A stretch of 64,000 bases of DNA, taken from NCBI RefSeq assembly GCF_026319325.1, contig NZ_JAPDMU010000001.1, forward strand, positions 1-64,000, written 5' to 3'. Position numbers and translations under genes: made by a program. Positions within the stretch are counted from its first letter, which is position 1, and each line of letters begins with the position of its first letter. Under the pieces are notes generated by a model. The model had not been told where the DNA came from. It was given only the letters and a program-made list of their open reading frames with translations, and made no database searches. Of the stretch, positions 10,087 through 18,151 are shown in pieces. Origin of the DNA: Methylophaga sp. OBS3. GTDB lineage: Bacteria > Pseudomonadota > Gammaproteobacteria > Nitrosococcales > Methylophagaceae.

Positions 10087-10797
10087 ATGAAAGCTCAAGC
10101 CAAAATTCTGCCCGATGCGGCGCAATTAATTACAGCAGCGACAGAACACTTTGTGGCCACAGCACGAAATGCCATTGCTAAACGAGGTGTTTTTTATGTT
10201 GCACTGGCTGGCGGTTCAACCCCTAAAGGCCTGTACGAAAAATTAGCCACAGAACCCTATCGTCAGCAGATTGACTGGTCGCGTGTGCAATTATTTTTTG
10301 GTGATGAGCGTTGTGTTCCTGCTGATCATGATGACAGCAACTATAAAATGGCGCGTTTGGCGATGTTAGATGCGCTGCCAATTCCTGCCGAAAACATCCA
10401 TCGCGTGCCAACAGAAGCAGGTGATGCGACAACAGCTGCTGAGGCTTATGCCACAACGCTTAAGCAGGTTATGGCTGACGCGAACTTTGACTTAGTTTTA
10501 TTAGGTTTAGGCCCAGATGGTCATATCGCATCACTGTTCCCTGAAACACCGGCTTTAACAGTTACCGATACATTAACTACTAGTGTTTATGTTGAGAAGT
10601 TTGATTCATGGCGTGTGACCTTAACGTATCCGGTCATTAATGCGGCGAAACAAGTCATTGTCTTTATTGCCGGTGCTGCGAAAGCCGACATTGTTAAAGA
10701 CATCACCACAGACGCAGTGACAGGTTTGCCTGTTCAACAGTTAGCACCTCAAGGTGAATACTTCTGGTTTATGGACCAAGCGGCAGCTGGTCAATAA
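10087..10797 (+). CDS. pgl: 6-phosphogluconolactonase
   Basis: A 236-residue DevB-type lactonase hydrolysing 6-phosphogluconolactone, the product of Zwf. Family motifs are LAGGSTPKGLYEKLA near residue 40, FFGDERCVP near 75 and LGLGPDGHIASLFP near 140. A strong ribosome-binding site (AAAAGGAAG) precedes the ATG. First gene of a pgl-glk-apaG run, with 3 bases between pgl and glk. zwf is 27 kb away in this window, so the oxidative pentose phosphate genes are split over two loci. Confidence 0.95.
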   Translation: MKAQAKILPDAAQLITAATEHFVATARNAIAKRGVFYVALAGGSTPKGLYEKLATEPYRQQIDWSRVQLFFGDERCVPADHDDSNYKMARLAMLDALPIPAENIHRVPTEAGDATTAAEAYATTLKQVMADANFDLVLLGLGPDGHIASLFPETPALTVTDTLTTSVYVEKFDSWRVTLTYPVINAAKQVIVFIAGAAKADIVKDITTDAVTGLPVQQLAPQGEYFWFMDQAAAGQ

Positions 10798-10800
10798 GCT

Positions 10801-11769
10801 ATGGCAACACTGCTGGCTGCAGATATTGGTGGGACAAAAACCTTAATTCAGTTGCAGACTGTTGAAGGTGAGGTTGTTTTTCATCAAGAGTTTGCCAGCA
10901 GTGATTTTGCAAGTTTTGATGATTTGCTTGGCGATTTTCTAAGGCAGTTAGCGCCTGAGAATCTGCCAATTTCTTCTGCTTGTTTAGCTATTGCCGGGCC
11001 GGTTGCCAATGGACATGCCAATGTGACAAATCTGCCTTGGCAAATCAGTGCTGATGCACTTTGCCGTGATTTCGATTTGCAACAGGTATTGTTAATCAAT
11101 GACTTTGCTGCAGTCGGTGAGGGGATTGCCTGTCTAACCGACGATGACTTATTGGTTTTGCAAGAGGCTGAGCCTGATTCAGCGGCGCCAAGAGCCGTTA
11201 TTGGCGCGGGCACCGGGCTTGGTCAAGCGTTTTTGACACCTCAAGCTGATGGCTGGCAAGTTTGGGCAACAGAAGGTGGGCATTGTGATTTTGCGCCTAA
11301 CAATGCCACACAACAGCAATTACTGACATGGTTATTTAGCCAATATCAGCATGTTTCCTATGAGCGATTAGTCTCGGGTATGGGGCTTGAAGCTATCTAT
11401 CAGTTTATCGCTCAGCAAACAGGTAGTGAGGTCATTCATCTATCGGCCTCAGAGGTGAGTTTACGTGCTCAACAAGGTGAACATCTTGCAGAACAAGCAT
11501 TGCAATTGTTTATTGATATTTATGGCGCTCAGGCCGGTAATTTAGCCTTGACAGTGATGCCGAGAGGCGGGCTATATCTTGCTGGTGGTATCGCTGCCAA
11601 AAATCAGACAGCTTTTGTTGATGGCCGGTTTATGCAGGCCTTTTTGGCTAAGGGGCGTATGCAATCATTACTCACCTCAATTCCCGTTTATTTAATTAAA
11701 GCCACTGATGTTGGTCTAAGAGGGGCGGCATTGCTTGCGCAAAAAGCCCTGTATAATAATTCGCTATGA
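10801..11769 (+). CDS. glk: Glucokinase
   Basis: A 322-residue ROK-unrelated bacterial glucokinase phosphorylating glucose to glucose 6-phosphate with ATP. The phosphate-binding AADIGGTKTLIQLQ opens the protein; VLLINDFAAVGEGI, VIGAGTGLGQAF and ATEGGHCDFAP are the catalytic and substrate-site regions of the Glk family. Follows pgl after 3 bases and overlaps the apaG start by 4 bases (ATGA). The pgl-glk pairing supplies the top of the hexose/Entner-Doudoroff or oxidative pentose phosphate routes. Confidence 0.94.
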   Translation: MATLLAADIGGTKTLIQLQTVEGEVVFHQEFASSDFASFDDLLGDFLRQLAPENLPISSACLAIAGPVANGHANVTNLPWQISADALCRDFDLQQVLLINDFAAVGEGIACLTDDDLLVLQEAEPDSAAPRAVIGAGTGLGQAFLTPQADGWQVWATEGGHCDFAPNNATQQQLLTWLFSQYQHVSYERLVSGMGLEAIYQFIAQQTGSEVIHLSASEVSLRAQQGEHLAEQALQLFIDIYGAQAGNLALTVMPRGGLYLAGGIAAKNQTAFVDGRFMQAFLAKGRMQSLLTSIPVYLIKATDVGLRGAALLAQKALYNNSL

Positions 11770-12146
11770 CAGATCAAATAAACAATATTAATGTTGCCGT
11801 AGAGGCAACCTACCTTGATGATGAATCAGATCCAGCAAAGGCACGTTATTTATTTGCCTATACGATCACTATCAAAAACCAAGGCCAATTAGCAGCGCGT
11901 TTATTGTCACGCTATTGGAAAATTACTGGTGGTGATGGTCATGAACAAGAAGTCGAAGGTGATGGTGTCGTCGGTAAGCATCCCTATTTAGCGCCAACTG
12001 AAAGCTTTACTTATACCAGTGCTGCCATGTTGGATACGCCAGTTGGCATGATGCAAGGCCATTACACAATGCTAAATGATGACGGTGAGCGTTTCGCAGT
12101 TGATATTCCGCCGTTCACTTTGGCAGCACCCCAAAAATTACACTAG
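11766..12146 (+). CDS. apaG: ApaG protein
   Basis: A 126-residue ApaG (DUF525) protein with an immunoglobulin-like fold. The signature regions RYLFAYTITIKNQG, LLSRYWKITGGDGHEQEVEGDGVVGKHPYL and FTYTSAAMLDTPVGMMQGHY are complete. Its function is unresolved, though it is often encoded with ApaH or KsgA; here it is coupled instead to glk through an ATGA overlap. The stop codon directly abuts that of the convergent pentapeptide-repeat gene. Confidence 0.93.
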   Translation: MTDQINNINVAVEATYLDDESDPAKARYLFAYTITIKNQGQLAARLLSRYWKITGGDGHEQEVEGDGVVGKHPYLAPTESFTYTSAAMLDTPVGMMQGHYTMLNDDGERFAVDIPPFTLAAPQKLH

Positions 12147-13055
12147 CTACAAACAGTCGCCGACACTTTGTGGCGCACAGATGCGGCCATCTATCCAAAT
12201 CGTTTGATTGAGAATGGTGTTGTCTAGCACAACACCACCGAGATTAGCACCACGTAAATCTGCAAATGATAAGTCGGCAGCTGTTAAATCACTGTTGCTT
12301 AAATCGCTATTTCGTAAATCTGCGCCTTTAAGTTGAGCTCTTGATAAGTCACTGTAACTTAAATCATTGTGACTTAAGTCGGTATACATCAGGTTGGCAT
12401 TTGAGAAATTGGTATTTAGCAAAATGCTGCGGCGTAACACACCATTGCGGATATTGCTGCCACTGAGATTTTTCGATGTTAAATCCATCGGTGCTAACAC
12501 ACAGTTTTCCCAGTTTACACTGGGTTCAGCTGACGCCTCGCAATCGGCATTTGTTTCTGGAATGGATGTGGGATAAAGAATTGCGGTCATAAAGATAGCA
12601 ATGACAATAAACACCAAAATACAGATTGGCCAAAACCATCGCTCGTGTTGAGCCCGATAGCCGGCGAGTAATAATGTTCTTAATTGCCTCTGGGCAATGA
12701 CTTCATGAGGTTCACGCGCTCGGCGTTGTTGAACCCGCTGCTGAATTTCGGCTTCGGTCGCTTCTTGGTTTTGACGACGATCAAAGCCATCACGCTCATC
12801 AAGGTAGCGTTTTGCTTGTTCATTATCAGCCGGCAATATCGAGGTCGGTTCTGCAACCGTTAATTCCAGAATATCGCCAATGGGACGCCAATGCGCGCCA
12901 TCTTCACTGACTTCGTCTTGCGCCTGTAAGCGACCGAGTAGCCAATTACTTTTTATAAGCGCCAGCGTAAATGGTCCTTTTACTTCACCATTTTGCCGGG
13001 TAAACCATTTTTGTCGGTTTGTTCGCATCTTGCTGACTTTCTTATCAGAATCCAT
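12147..13055 (-). CDS. GYF2-like / transmembrane / pentapeptide-repeat protein
   Basis: A 302-residue protein of unknown function with a clear three-part layout. Residues 15-62 resemble a GYF_2 domain (WFTRQNGEVKGPFTLALIK, then a WRPI strand). A charged linker (about 65-140) rich in E, R and Q follows. A single transmembrane helix lies at about 142-165. The C-terminal part, about 190-290, is a pentapeptide-repeat helix with many A/S-D-L-(S/R)-x units. If the N-terminus is cytoplasmic, the repeat domain is periplasmic; it carries four cysteines, a pair before the repeats and a pair at the extreme C-terminus, that could form disulfides. Monocistronic, divergent from fliK. An alternative start is Met10. 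Confidence 0.75.
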   Translation of the reverse strand: MDSDKKVSKMRTNRQKWFTRQNGEVKGPFTLALIKSNWLLGRLQAQDEVSEDGAHWRPIGDILELTVAEPTSILPADNEQAKRYLDERDGFDRRQNQEATEAEIQQRVQQRRAREPHEVIAQRQLRTLLLAGYRAQHERWFWPICILVFIVIAIFMTAILYPTSIPETNADCEASAEPSVNWENCVLAPMDLTSKNLSGSNIRNGVLRRSILLNTNFSNANLMYTDLSHNDLSYSDLSRAQLKGADLRNSDLSNSDLTAADLSFADLRGANLGGVVLDNTILNQTIWIDGRICAPQSVGDCL

Positions 13056-13094
13056 TGCTATACTAGCATTGAGCTATCAAAAAGGGTGTAAGCC

Positions 13095-14708
13095 ATGCAG
13101 GTGACCATAGCGCCAGCGGCTGACAATAAAATTCAACTTGCAGAGCCTACGCAAATATTGCGTGGCATAGCTGTGGGACAACAAGTTGAAGCCGTTGTTA
13201 CCCAAAATGCTCAAGCCGGGCAGTTGGTCACTTTACAATTGGCAGATAGGCAAATCCAGATTCGTGCGGAAATTGCCCTCAAGCAGGGGCAAACATTGGT
13301 GCTTGAGCGTTTGTCCTCAAACGAAAGTGCTGCACTTAAATTATTATCACTGCTACCTGCCCCCGCTCAAGAAATGCCGCCTGTTGCTTTGAAGCCTGGT
13401 GTGCAAATTCCTGTTGAAGTCATGAAAATATTCGCGCAACAAAATGTACTGGTGAGGCTCTTAACACCATTGCCAAATATGTCTAGCGAAGTTGAAGTAG
13501 ATATTTCTCAGCTTCCTGTAGCGCAGAGAAATATTCGCGCTGGTGATAATTTAGTTATGGAAGTGATTAGACTTCAGCCGTTAAGTATTGCACTGAAAAT
13601 GCCACCACCAGTGGATGTACCAGCATTACAACGCCAGCTTCTCCCTCAAGTTACCACGCCACCTGCGAAGTTATTAGGGTTAATGACGCCTGTTAGTGAG
13701 CCTAACCTTCAACGTTTAGTTCAACCTGCTATGACTCAGTTGCTACAAGCAGTGCCTCCAGTTCAGGTGGTACAAACACCGGAAGGATTACAGCAAGCGG
13801 TCAGACAATCAGGTGTTTTTTTAGAGTCACAAATCGCTGCGCAAACCCCTTTAGTTAGAGACTTAAAAGCAAACTTACTCACCTTAGCTGCAGCTTTAAA
13901 AACAGCTTTACAAACACCTAATGTGGCCAATTTAACCTCGAGCCAAGTAAATCAATTACCAGAGGTGGTTCGCCAAAATTTGGTAGCCATATTGAGTCAG
14001 CCTCAAGGATTACAACAGTTACCCGGGCAAGTACCGAGTTTATTAACCAGTGTCGGTAAAACGCCAACACAATTAATCATGCAACTTTTGGCAGGGCAAA
14101 CAACCTTGTCAGCGTTACCGCAGCAGTCATCATTAACTCAGCCTGCCCAGACGCTGCCCCCGGTTATTACTCCGCCAAACCAAACGGTGCCAACTCAGGT
14201 AGCGGAACTGGCACGGTTGCAATTGTTATTGCGAGAAGTGGAAAGCACATTGGCGCGTGTGCAGCTAAATCAGCTATCAATGCTTAGAGATGTTGATACC
14301 AACCCACCAACAGCGCAGACAAATCAATTATGGCTGACAGATTTGCCGGTGAGAGACAAGCAACAACTCCAATGGTTACAACTGCAGGTTGAGCGTCAGG
14401 CTAACAAAGAAAAATCTCATGCAGAGGGCGAAGATCATTGGCAGGTAACACTTAATCTAGACACATTGACGTTAGGTAAATTGCAGGCGGCAATCAGTTT
14501 GCAAAGTCATTCAGTTCAGGTCATTTTGACTGCCGACTCAGCAGATACAGTGAAATTATTGGAAGAAGACTTGGACTGGCTTTACGCCAAGCTGGCGGCA
14601 TTAGATTTAACTGTTGGGCAATGTCGTTGTCGTTTGGGGGAGGTGGAGTGGTTGACGCCTGTACCTGATGAAGAGCAGAACCAAGCCTTGTTGGATATTT
14701 CCGTATGA
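13095..14708 (+). CDS. fliK: Flagellar hook-length control protein FliK
   Basis: A 537-residue molecular ruler that controls hook length and switches export specificity through FlhB. The first two thirds are Gln/Pro/Leu-rich and low in complexity, as expected for FliK. The C-terminal Flg_hook domain (about 435-520) contains HWQVTLNLDTLTLGKLQAAI and the DWLYAKLAALDLTVGQCRCR segment. The ATG overlaps nothing upstream; the divergent pentapeptide gene is 39 bases away. The last bases overlap the next gene as ATGA. It is separated from the main flagellar cluster and lies on the opposite strand. Confidence 0.88.
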   Translation: MQVTIAPAADNKIQLAEPTQILRGIAVGQQVEAVVTQNAQAGQLVTLQLADRQIQIRAEIALKQGQTLVLERLSSNESAALKLLSLLPAPAQEMPPVALKPGVQIPVEVMKIFAQQNVLVRLLTPLPNMSSEVEVDISQLPVAQRNIRAGDNLVMEVIRLQPLSIALKMPPPVDVPALQRQLLPQVTTPPAKLLGLMTPVSEPNLQRLVQPAMTQLLQAVPPVQVVQTPEGLQQAVRQSGVFLESQIAAQTPLVRDLKANLLTLAAALKTALQTPNVANLTSSQVNQLPEVVRQNLVAILSQPQGLQQLPGQVPSLLTSVGKTPTQLIMQLLAGQTTLSALPQQSSLTQPAQTLPPVITPPNQTVPTQVAELARLQLLLREVESTLARVQLNQLSMLRDVDTNPPTAQTNQLWLTDLPVRDKQQLQWLQLQVERQANKEKSHAEGEDHWQVTLNLDTLTLGKLQAAISLQSHSVQVILTADSADTVKLLEEDLDWLYAKLAALDLTVGQCRCRLGEVEWLTPVPDEEQNQALLDISV

Positions 14709-14998
14709 GTCGCGCTAAACAACCTTTACGTGCCATCGCACTGCAATACGATGGTGAAAATGCACCAACAGTTTCGGCGACGGGAGAAGGTGCGCTTGCC
14801 GAAGAAATTATCAGAATTGCACGCGAAAATAATATTCCACTTCGGCAAGATGCGGATCTCACCGCATTATTAAAAGATTTACAGTTAGGTGAGGAGATCC
14901 CGCCGGTGTTGTATCGCGTGATAGCGGAAGTCATCGCTTATGCCTACTGGGTTTCGGGCAAAGTCCCTGTTACTAAAGGGAAAAATTCAAAAATGTGA
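14705..14998 (+). CDS. FlhB C-terminal-domain homologue (FlhB2/FhlB-like)
   Basis: A 97-residue stand-alone relative of the FlhB cytoplasmic C-terminal domain. The order RAIALQYDGENAPTVSATGEG, then AEEIIRIARENNIPLRQDADL and PPVLYRVIAEVIAYAYWV aligns with the part of FlhB that follows the NPTH autocleavage site, and no membrane helices are present. NPTH itself is absent. It is coupled to fliK by an ATGA overlap, which fits the known functional link between FliK and the FlhB C-terminus in substrate switching. The full-length FlhB is encoded at about 31 kb. Confidence 0.85.
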   Translation: MSRAKQPLRAIALQYDGENAPTVSATGEGALAEEIIRIARENNIPLRQDADLTALLKDLQLGEEIPPVLYRVIAEVIAYAYWVSGKVPVTKGKNSKM

Positions 14999-15009
14999 TG
15001 CGCGTCACA
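14994..15009 (+). promoter_or_regulatory. Exact CRP-consensus palindrome
   Basis: The 16-mer is TGTGA, TGCGCG, TCACA, a perfect match to the TGTGA-N6-TCACA core of CRP-family sites. It overlaps the stop codon of the FlhB2-like gene and lies 110 to 185 bases ahead of the candidate starts of the GGDEF/EAL gene. Regulation of that gene by a CRP/Vfr-type factor is an inference. Confidence 0.5.
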
Positions 15010-15117
15010 TTGTTGCACATGGTTGATTGTAAACACCTTATCGCAAAGAAACTTTATAAACAGCATTACAAAAATGCTATTAAGTGTTGATTTTAAAATA
15101 TAAAACGGCTATTTTCA

Positions 15118-17001
15118 TTGGCAAGTCAATGTCCGGATGCTGATGATAACGCCGTGGATGAAGCGCCAATACTTAAACGGGAAGTGTCGACAGTGAAAGC
15201 TGTAACGACAGATGCGCCGTTAACAACAGCGGATGTTTCACATTTGCTGGATAAAACCATCTTGTTGGCTGGTGATAACGCCGCGGATTTGGTGTTCCTG
15301 CAAACTATGCTGTCATTGAGCGGCTTTCGTCGGGTATTTGTTGCTAATGGTGCTGATGATTTGATGCTGGCTATGCGGCATGCTATCAACCAAGAAAAAT
15401 GTGACATCGATCTCGTTATCCTCGATACCCAGCTAAGTGGTATTACCCCCCAAGATTTACGTTTAACCCTTGATCAATTTGATGAGTGGCGATTAATTCC
15501 CATTATCGCGCTGCGTGCCCAATCACAATGGGACCATGCACAAATCCTGACAGATTTAGGCCATGGTGTGACGAGCCTCTTATATCGTCCATTGACTGCT
15601 GAAAGCTTGCCGCCAACAGTGATGACAGCTTTGGCGGTCAAACAAGAGCGTGATCTGACCTACCAGAAGCAACAACAAATCGAAGATGAAAATGCGCAGT
15701 TAAAAGTGATGGAAGCGCGTTTACAGTTTTCGGTCAATCATGATGATTTAACTGGACTCGCCAACCGACGGCGTTTGGAACATGCACTTGAACTTAGCCT
15801 GACTCAAGTTCGACATTTTCATACATCGAGTGCTTTGTTTTACATTGATCTTGATAGCTTTAAGGTACTCAATGATGCCGAGGGACATGAAGCTGGCGAC
15901 AATTTGTTAGTTCAAGTCGCTAATTCACTGAGGCGTTTCTTTAAAGTGCAAGATACGCTGGTGCGAATTGGCTCAGATGAGTTTGCGGTATTAGTCGATA
16001 ACCTTGATAGACAAACGGCATTAAATCGCGCTGAGGGCTTAAGAAACCTATTTGATGGTTATAGTTTTGAACATCATGGTCATCAATATCATTTGTCAGC
16101 CAGTATCGGGGTTAAATGCATTACTGATAGTGACAAAACTACCGTAGGTGAAGTGTTATCACACGCTAATCAAGCCTGTTATACCGCGAAAAAACGGGGA
16201 AGAAATAGGGTCCATGTTTATAGTCCTGAAGATCGTGAAATGCATACACTGCGGCACAGCGTTGAGTGGGCACCAAGAATTCGCGCTGCTTTAAAGCAAG
16301 GTCACTTTATCCTCGCGTTTCAACCCATTTACGGTTTGTCAGAGGAGCGAGTGAATCATTACGAATGTTTAATTCGTATGCGTGGCGACGATGACACTTT
16401 GTATTACCCGAATGATTTTATTCCTGTCGCTGAAGCAATGGGCTTAATTCATCAAATTGATCTTTGGGTGGTGAATCGAGCGTTTGATTTAATGCGAACC
16501 CTACCAAATGATATTTCTGTTGCAATTAACTTGTCGGGAAATATTTTCCTAGATCAGAACTTATATCCGCTGGTGAAGCGCAAGTTAGCAGAAACGGGCA
16601 TTGATCCATCACGGATAGTCTTTGAGATTACCGAAACATCTGCAATTTCAAATTTTGAACAATCTAAAAAAATGGTGATTCGCCTGCGAGAATTAGGTTG
16701 CCGTTTTGCTTTAGATGACTTTGGCGCTGGTTTTAACTCTTACAGTTACCTAAAACATTTCCCAGTCGATATTTTGAAGATTGATGGTGGTTTTATTATC
16801 GATCTTGATAATGATCCAGTTGATCAGCTACTTGTGAAGTCGATGATTGATATTGCCCATAGTCTGGGCAAAAAAGTTGTTGCTGAATATGTTGAGCGGG
16901 CCAGCACTATGTCGCTGCTTAAAGCCTATGGCGTTGACTTTGTTCAAGGCTACCTCATTGGTAAACCGCAAGCCGGTTTACCCAGTCCTGAAGACGTTTA
17001 A
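15118..17001 (+). CDS. Receiver-GGDEF-EAL cyclic-di-GMP signalling protein
   Basis: Up to 627 residues: a receiver-like domain (about 44-172, with LVILDTQLSG as the phospho-acceptor region but YRPL where the conserved lysine is expected), a short coil, a GGDEF domain (about 205-370) and an EAL domain (about 385-620). The cyclase motif reads GSDEF (285-289) and the inhibitory-site position reads KVQD rather than RxxD. In the EAL domain ECL (416-418), NLSG, EITET, DDFGAG, KIDG, AEYVER and VQGY keep the catalytic acids, Asn, Lys and Gln, so phosphodiesterase activity is likely. The TTG at 15118 has no ribosome-binding site; GTG at 15193 (GGGAAG 8 bases upstream) is a better start. Lies between fliK/flhB2 and the convergent chemotaxis operon. 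Confidence 0.88.
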   Translation: MASQCPDADDNAVDEAPILKREVSTVKAVTTDAPLTTADVSHLLDKTILLAGDNAADLVFLQTMLSLSGFRRVFVANGADDLMLAMRHAINQEKCDIDLVILDTQLSGITPQDLRLTLDQFDEWRLIPIIALRAQSQWDHAQILTDLGHGVTSLLYRPLTAESLPPTVMTALAVKQERDLTYQKQQQIEDENAQLKVMEARLQFSVNHDDLTGLANRRRLEHALELSLTQVRHFHTSSALFYIDLDSFKVLNDAEGHEAGDNLLVQVANSLRRFFKVQDTLVRIGSDEFAVLVDNLDRQTALNRAEGLRNLFDGYSFEHHGHQYHLSASIGVKCITDSDKTTVGEVLSHANQACYTAKKRGRNRVHVYSPEDREMHTLRHSVEWAPRIRAALKQGHFILAFQPIYGLSEERVNHYECLIRMRGDDDTLYYPNDFIPVAEAMGLIHQIDLWVVNRAFDLMRTLPNDISVAINLSGNIFLDQNLYPLVKRKLAETGIDPSRIVFEITETSAISNFEQSKKMVIRLRELGCRFALDDFGAGFNSYSYLKHFPVDILKIDGGFIIDLDNDPVDQLLVKSMIDIAHSLGKKVVAEYVERASTMSLLKAYGVDFVQGYLIGKPQAGLPSPEDV

Positions 17002-17399
17002 TGTAACTCACCGCCGGGCTGTTGTAGACCATGCAGGCGACTGATTAATCTCGCTTCTTCATCACTAAGATTACAGTTATCCACGATTTGATCGACACTC
17101 ACGCCTTTACGTGCAAGGCGAATAGCATGCTCATAACCTTGCTGGCGGCCTGTGCCAACATCCAGTGTATTTTGCTGCTCTTTGAGTTTATTGAGCGTTT
17201 GCTCAAATTTTACGACACGTTCATCAGCGCCTACAGCCGCCGCACATAATCCAGCAAGTTGTTGTTCCAGTGCGATGATCTGTGCACTTTGGGCTTTATG
17301 CAGACGATAAAAACGCATGGCCATTAAGCCGATTAAGACTAAAGTCAAGCCAAGTAAACTGTATATCAACATATCAACGCTCCCATTTGGCGTGATCAC
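16998..17399 (-). CDS. DUF2802 protein of the chemotaxis operon
   Basis: A 133-residue protein with an N-terminal membrane anchor (about 8-28), a coiled-coil region (about 32-85) and a C-terminal helix-turn-helix-like segment (AIRLARKGVSVDQIVDNCNLSDEEARLISRLH) typical of DUF2802. The function is unknown. It begins with GTG, which overlaps the stop of the 59-residue gene as GTGA, and is the last gene of the flagellar/chemotaxis supercluster. Pseudomonas has a DUF2802 gene at the same place after cheW. The 3' end overlaps the end of the convergent GGDEF/EAL gene by 4 bases. Confidence 0.82.
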   Translation of the reverse strand: MITPNGSVDMLIYSLLGLTLVLIGLMAMRFYRLHKAQSAQIIALEQQLAGLCAAAVGADERVVKFEQTLNKLKEQQNTLDVGTGRQQGYEHAIRLARKGVSVDQIVDNCNLSDEEARLISRLHGLQQPGGELH

Positions 17400-17575
17400 A
17401 CATATTCATCAATCAGGTTTTCTGGTGGTCGCCGTTTTGGCGGCGGCTTTTTTTCCTCGGCTGTTGGTTTATCCCGAGGTGGGGTGTCAGGTTTTTGGCG
17501 ATGATCGTCAGCTGAGGGATCAATCGGCAAACCCGGACTTAATGGCTGCGTCGGTCCAATTTCGTCGGCAGCCAT
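17396..17575 (-). CDS. Small 59-residue protein ending in LIDEYV
   Basis: A short gene between cheW and the DUF2802 gene. It runs from the ATG at 17575-17573 to a TGA at 17398-17396 and encodes 59 residues. The product is Pro-, Asp- and Lys-rich and probably disordered (PSADDHRQKPDTPPRDKP, then a basic KKPPPKRRPP), ending in ENLIDEYV. Coding status is supported by the fit: it starts 6 bases after the cheW stop and ends in a GTGA overlap with the next gene, filling the gap completely. No family is recognised. The C-terminal tail resembles that of the protein at 50932-51261. Confidence 0.7.
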   Translation of the reverse strand: MAADEIGPTQPLSPGLPIDPSADDHRQKPDTPPRDKPTAEEKKPPPKRRPPENLIDEYV

Positions 17576-17581
17576 AATGCA

Positions 17582-18058
17582 TTAGTAACTTGCTAAGTCA
17601 GCGATTTCATCATCGCTGAGTAGTTTGTTAACATCGACTAGTATCAGTAATGATTTATCGCGACTACACACACCTTGGATAAACCGCGAACTGTCATCAC
17701 TACTCACATTAGGGGCTGAATCGATTTCTGACTGGTGTAAGTAAACCACTTCAGTGACTTTATCGACCAACATGCCGACAACATTGCCTGCGACTTCAAC
17801 GATAATGATTCTTGAAGCATCATCAGGCTCAATGCTTGGCAAGTTAAAGCGGCGACGTGCGTCAATCACTGTGACTACATTGCCGCGTAAATTAATAATA
17901 CCGAGTACATAATCAGGCGCACCGGGTACCGGTGCAATTTCTGTCAGGCGCAGTACTTCCTGCACTTGAATGACATTAATGCCATAAGTTTCATCTGCCA
18001 GATGATAAGTGACCCACTGTAATACGGGATCGGTTATTGCGTTATCTTGTTCGCTCAT
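17582..18058 (-). CDS. cheW: Chemotaxis coupling protein CheW
   Basis: A 158-residue CheW-domain protein linking chemoreceptors to CheA. Diagnostic segments are WVTYHLADETYGINVIQVQEVLR, PGAPDYVLGIINLRGNVVTVID and GMLVDKVTEVVYL. It follows parP after a 93-base gap, one of the few gaps in the cluster, which contains a sigma-54 promoter candidate. This is the canonical CheW; the neighbouring ParP is a longer CheW relative. Confidence 0.95.
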   Translation of the reverse strand: MSEQDNAITDPVLQWVTYHLADETYGINVIQVQEVLRLTEIAPVPGAPDYVLGIINLRGNVVTVIDARRRFNLPSIEPDDASRIIIVEVAGNVVGMLVDKVTEVVYLHQSEIDSAPNVSSDDSSRFIQGVCSRDKSLLILVDVNKLLSDDEIADLASY

Positions 18059-18117
18059 CAGTTTAGTCCTTAGCCAATCAGTTTCTGACTGTCGCCAATT
18101 TTATGACATTCATAACT

Positions 18118-18148
18118 GAAAATATTAATGCACGCTTTGTGCCAGCTT
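18118..18148 (-). promoter_or_regulatory. Candidate sigma-54 promoter upstream of cheW
   Basis: On the minus strand TGGCAC begins at 18144 and GTGCA covers 18132 onwards. The invariant GG (18143-18142) and GC (18131-18130) are separated by exactly 10 bases, as in -24/-12 promoters. One mismatch occurs in the -12 TTGC. The predicted start is about 60 bases before cheW. Confidence 0.45.
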
Positions 18149-18151
18149 AAA

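Noticed and set aside
17317-17577. 86-codon plus-strand frame opposite the cheW-DUF2802 gap
   Set aside because: The minus-strand 59-residue frame fits the operon spacing exactly; the plus-strand frame has no context or start signal.
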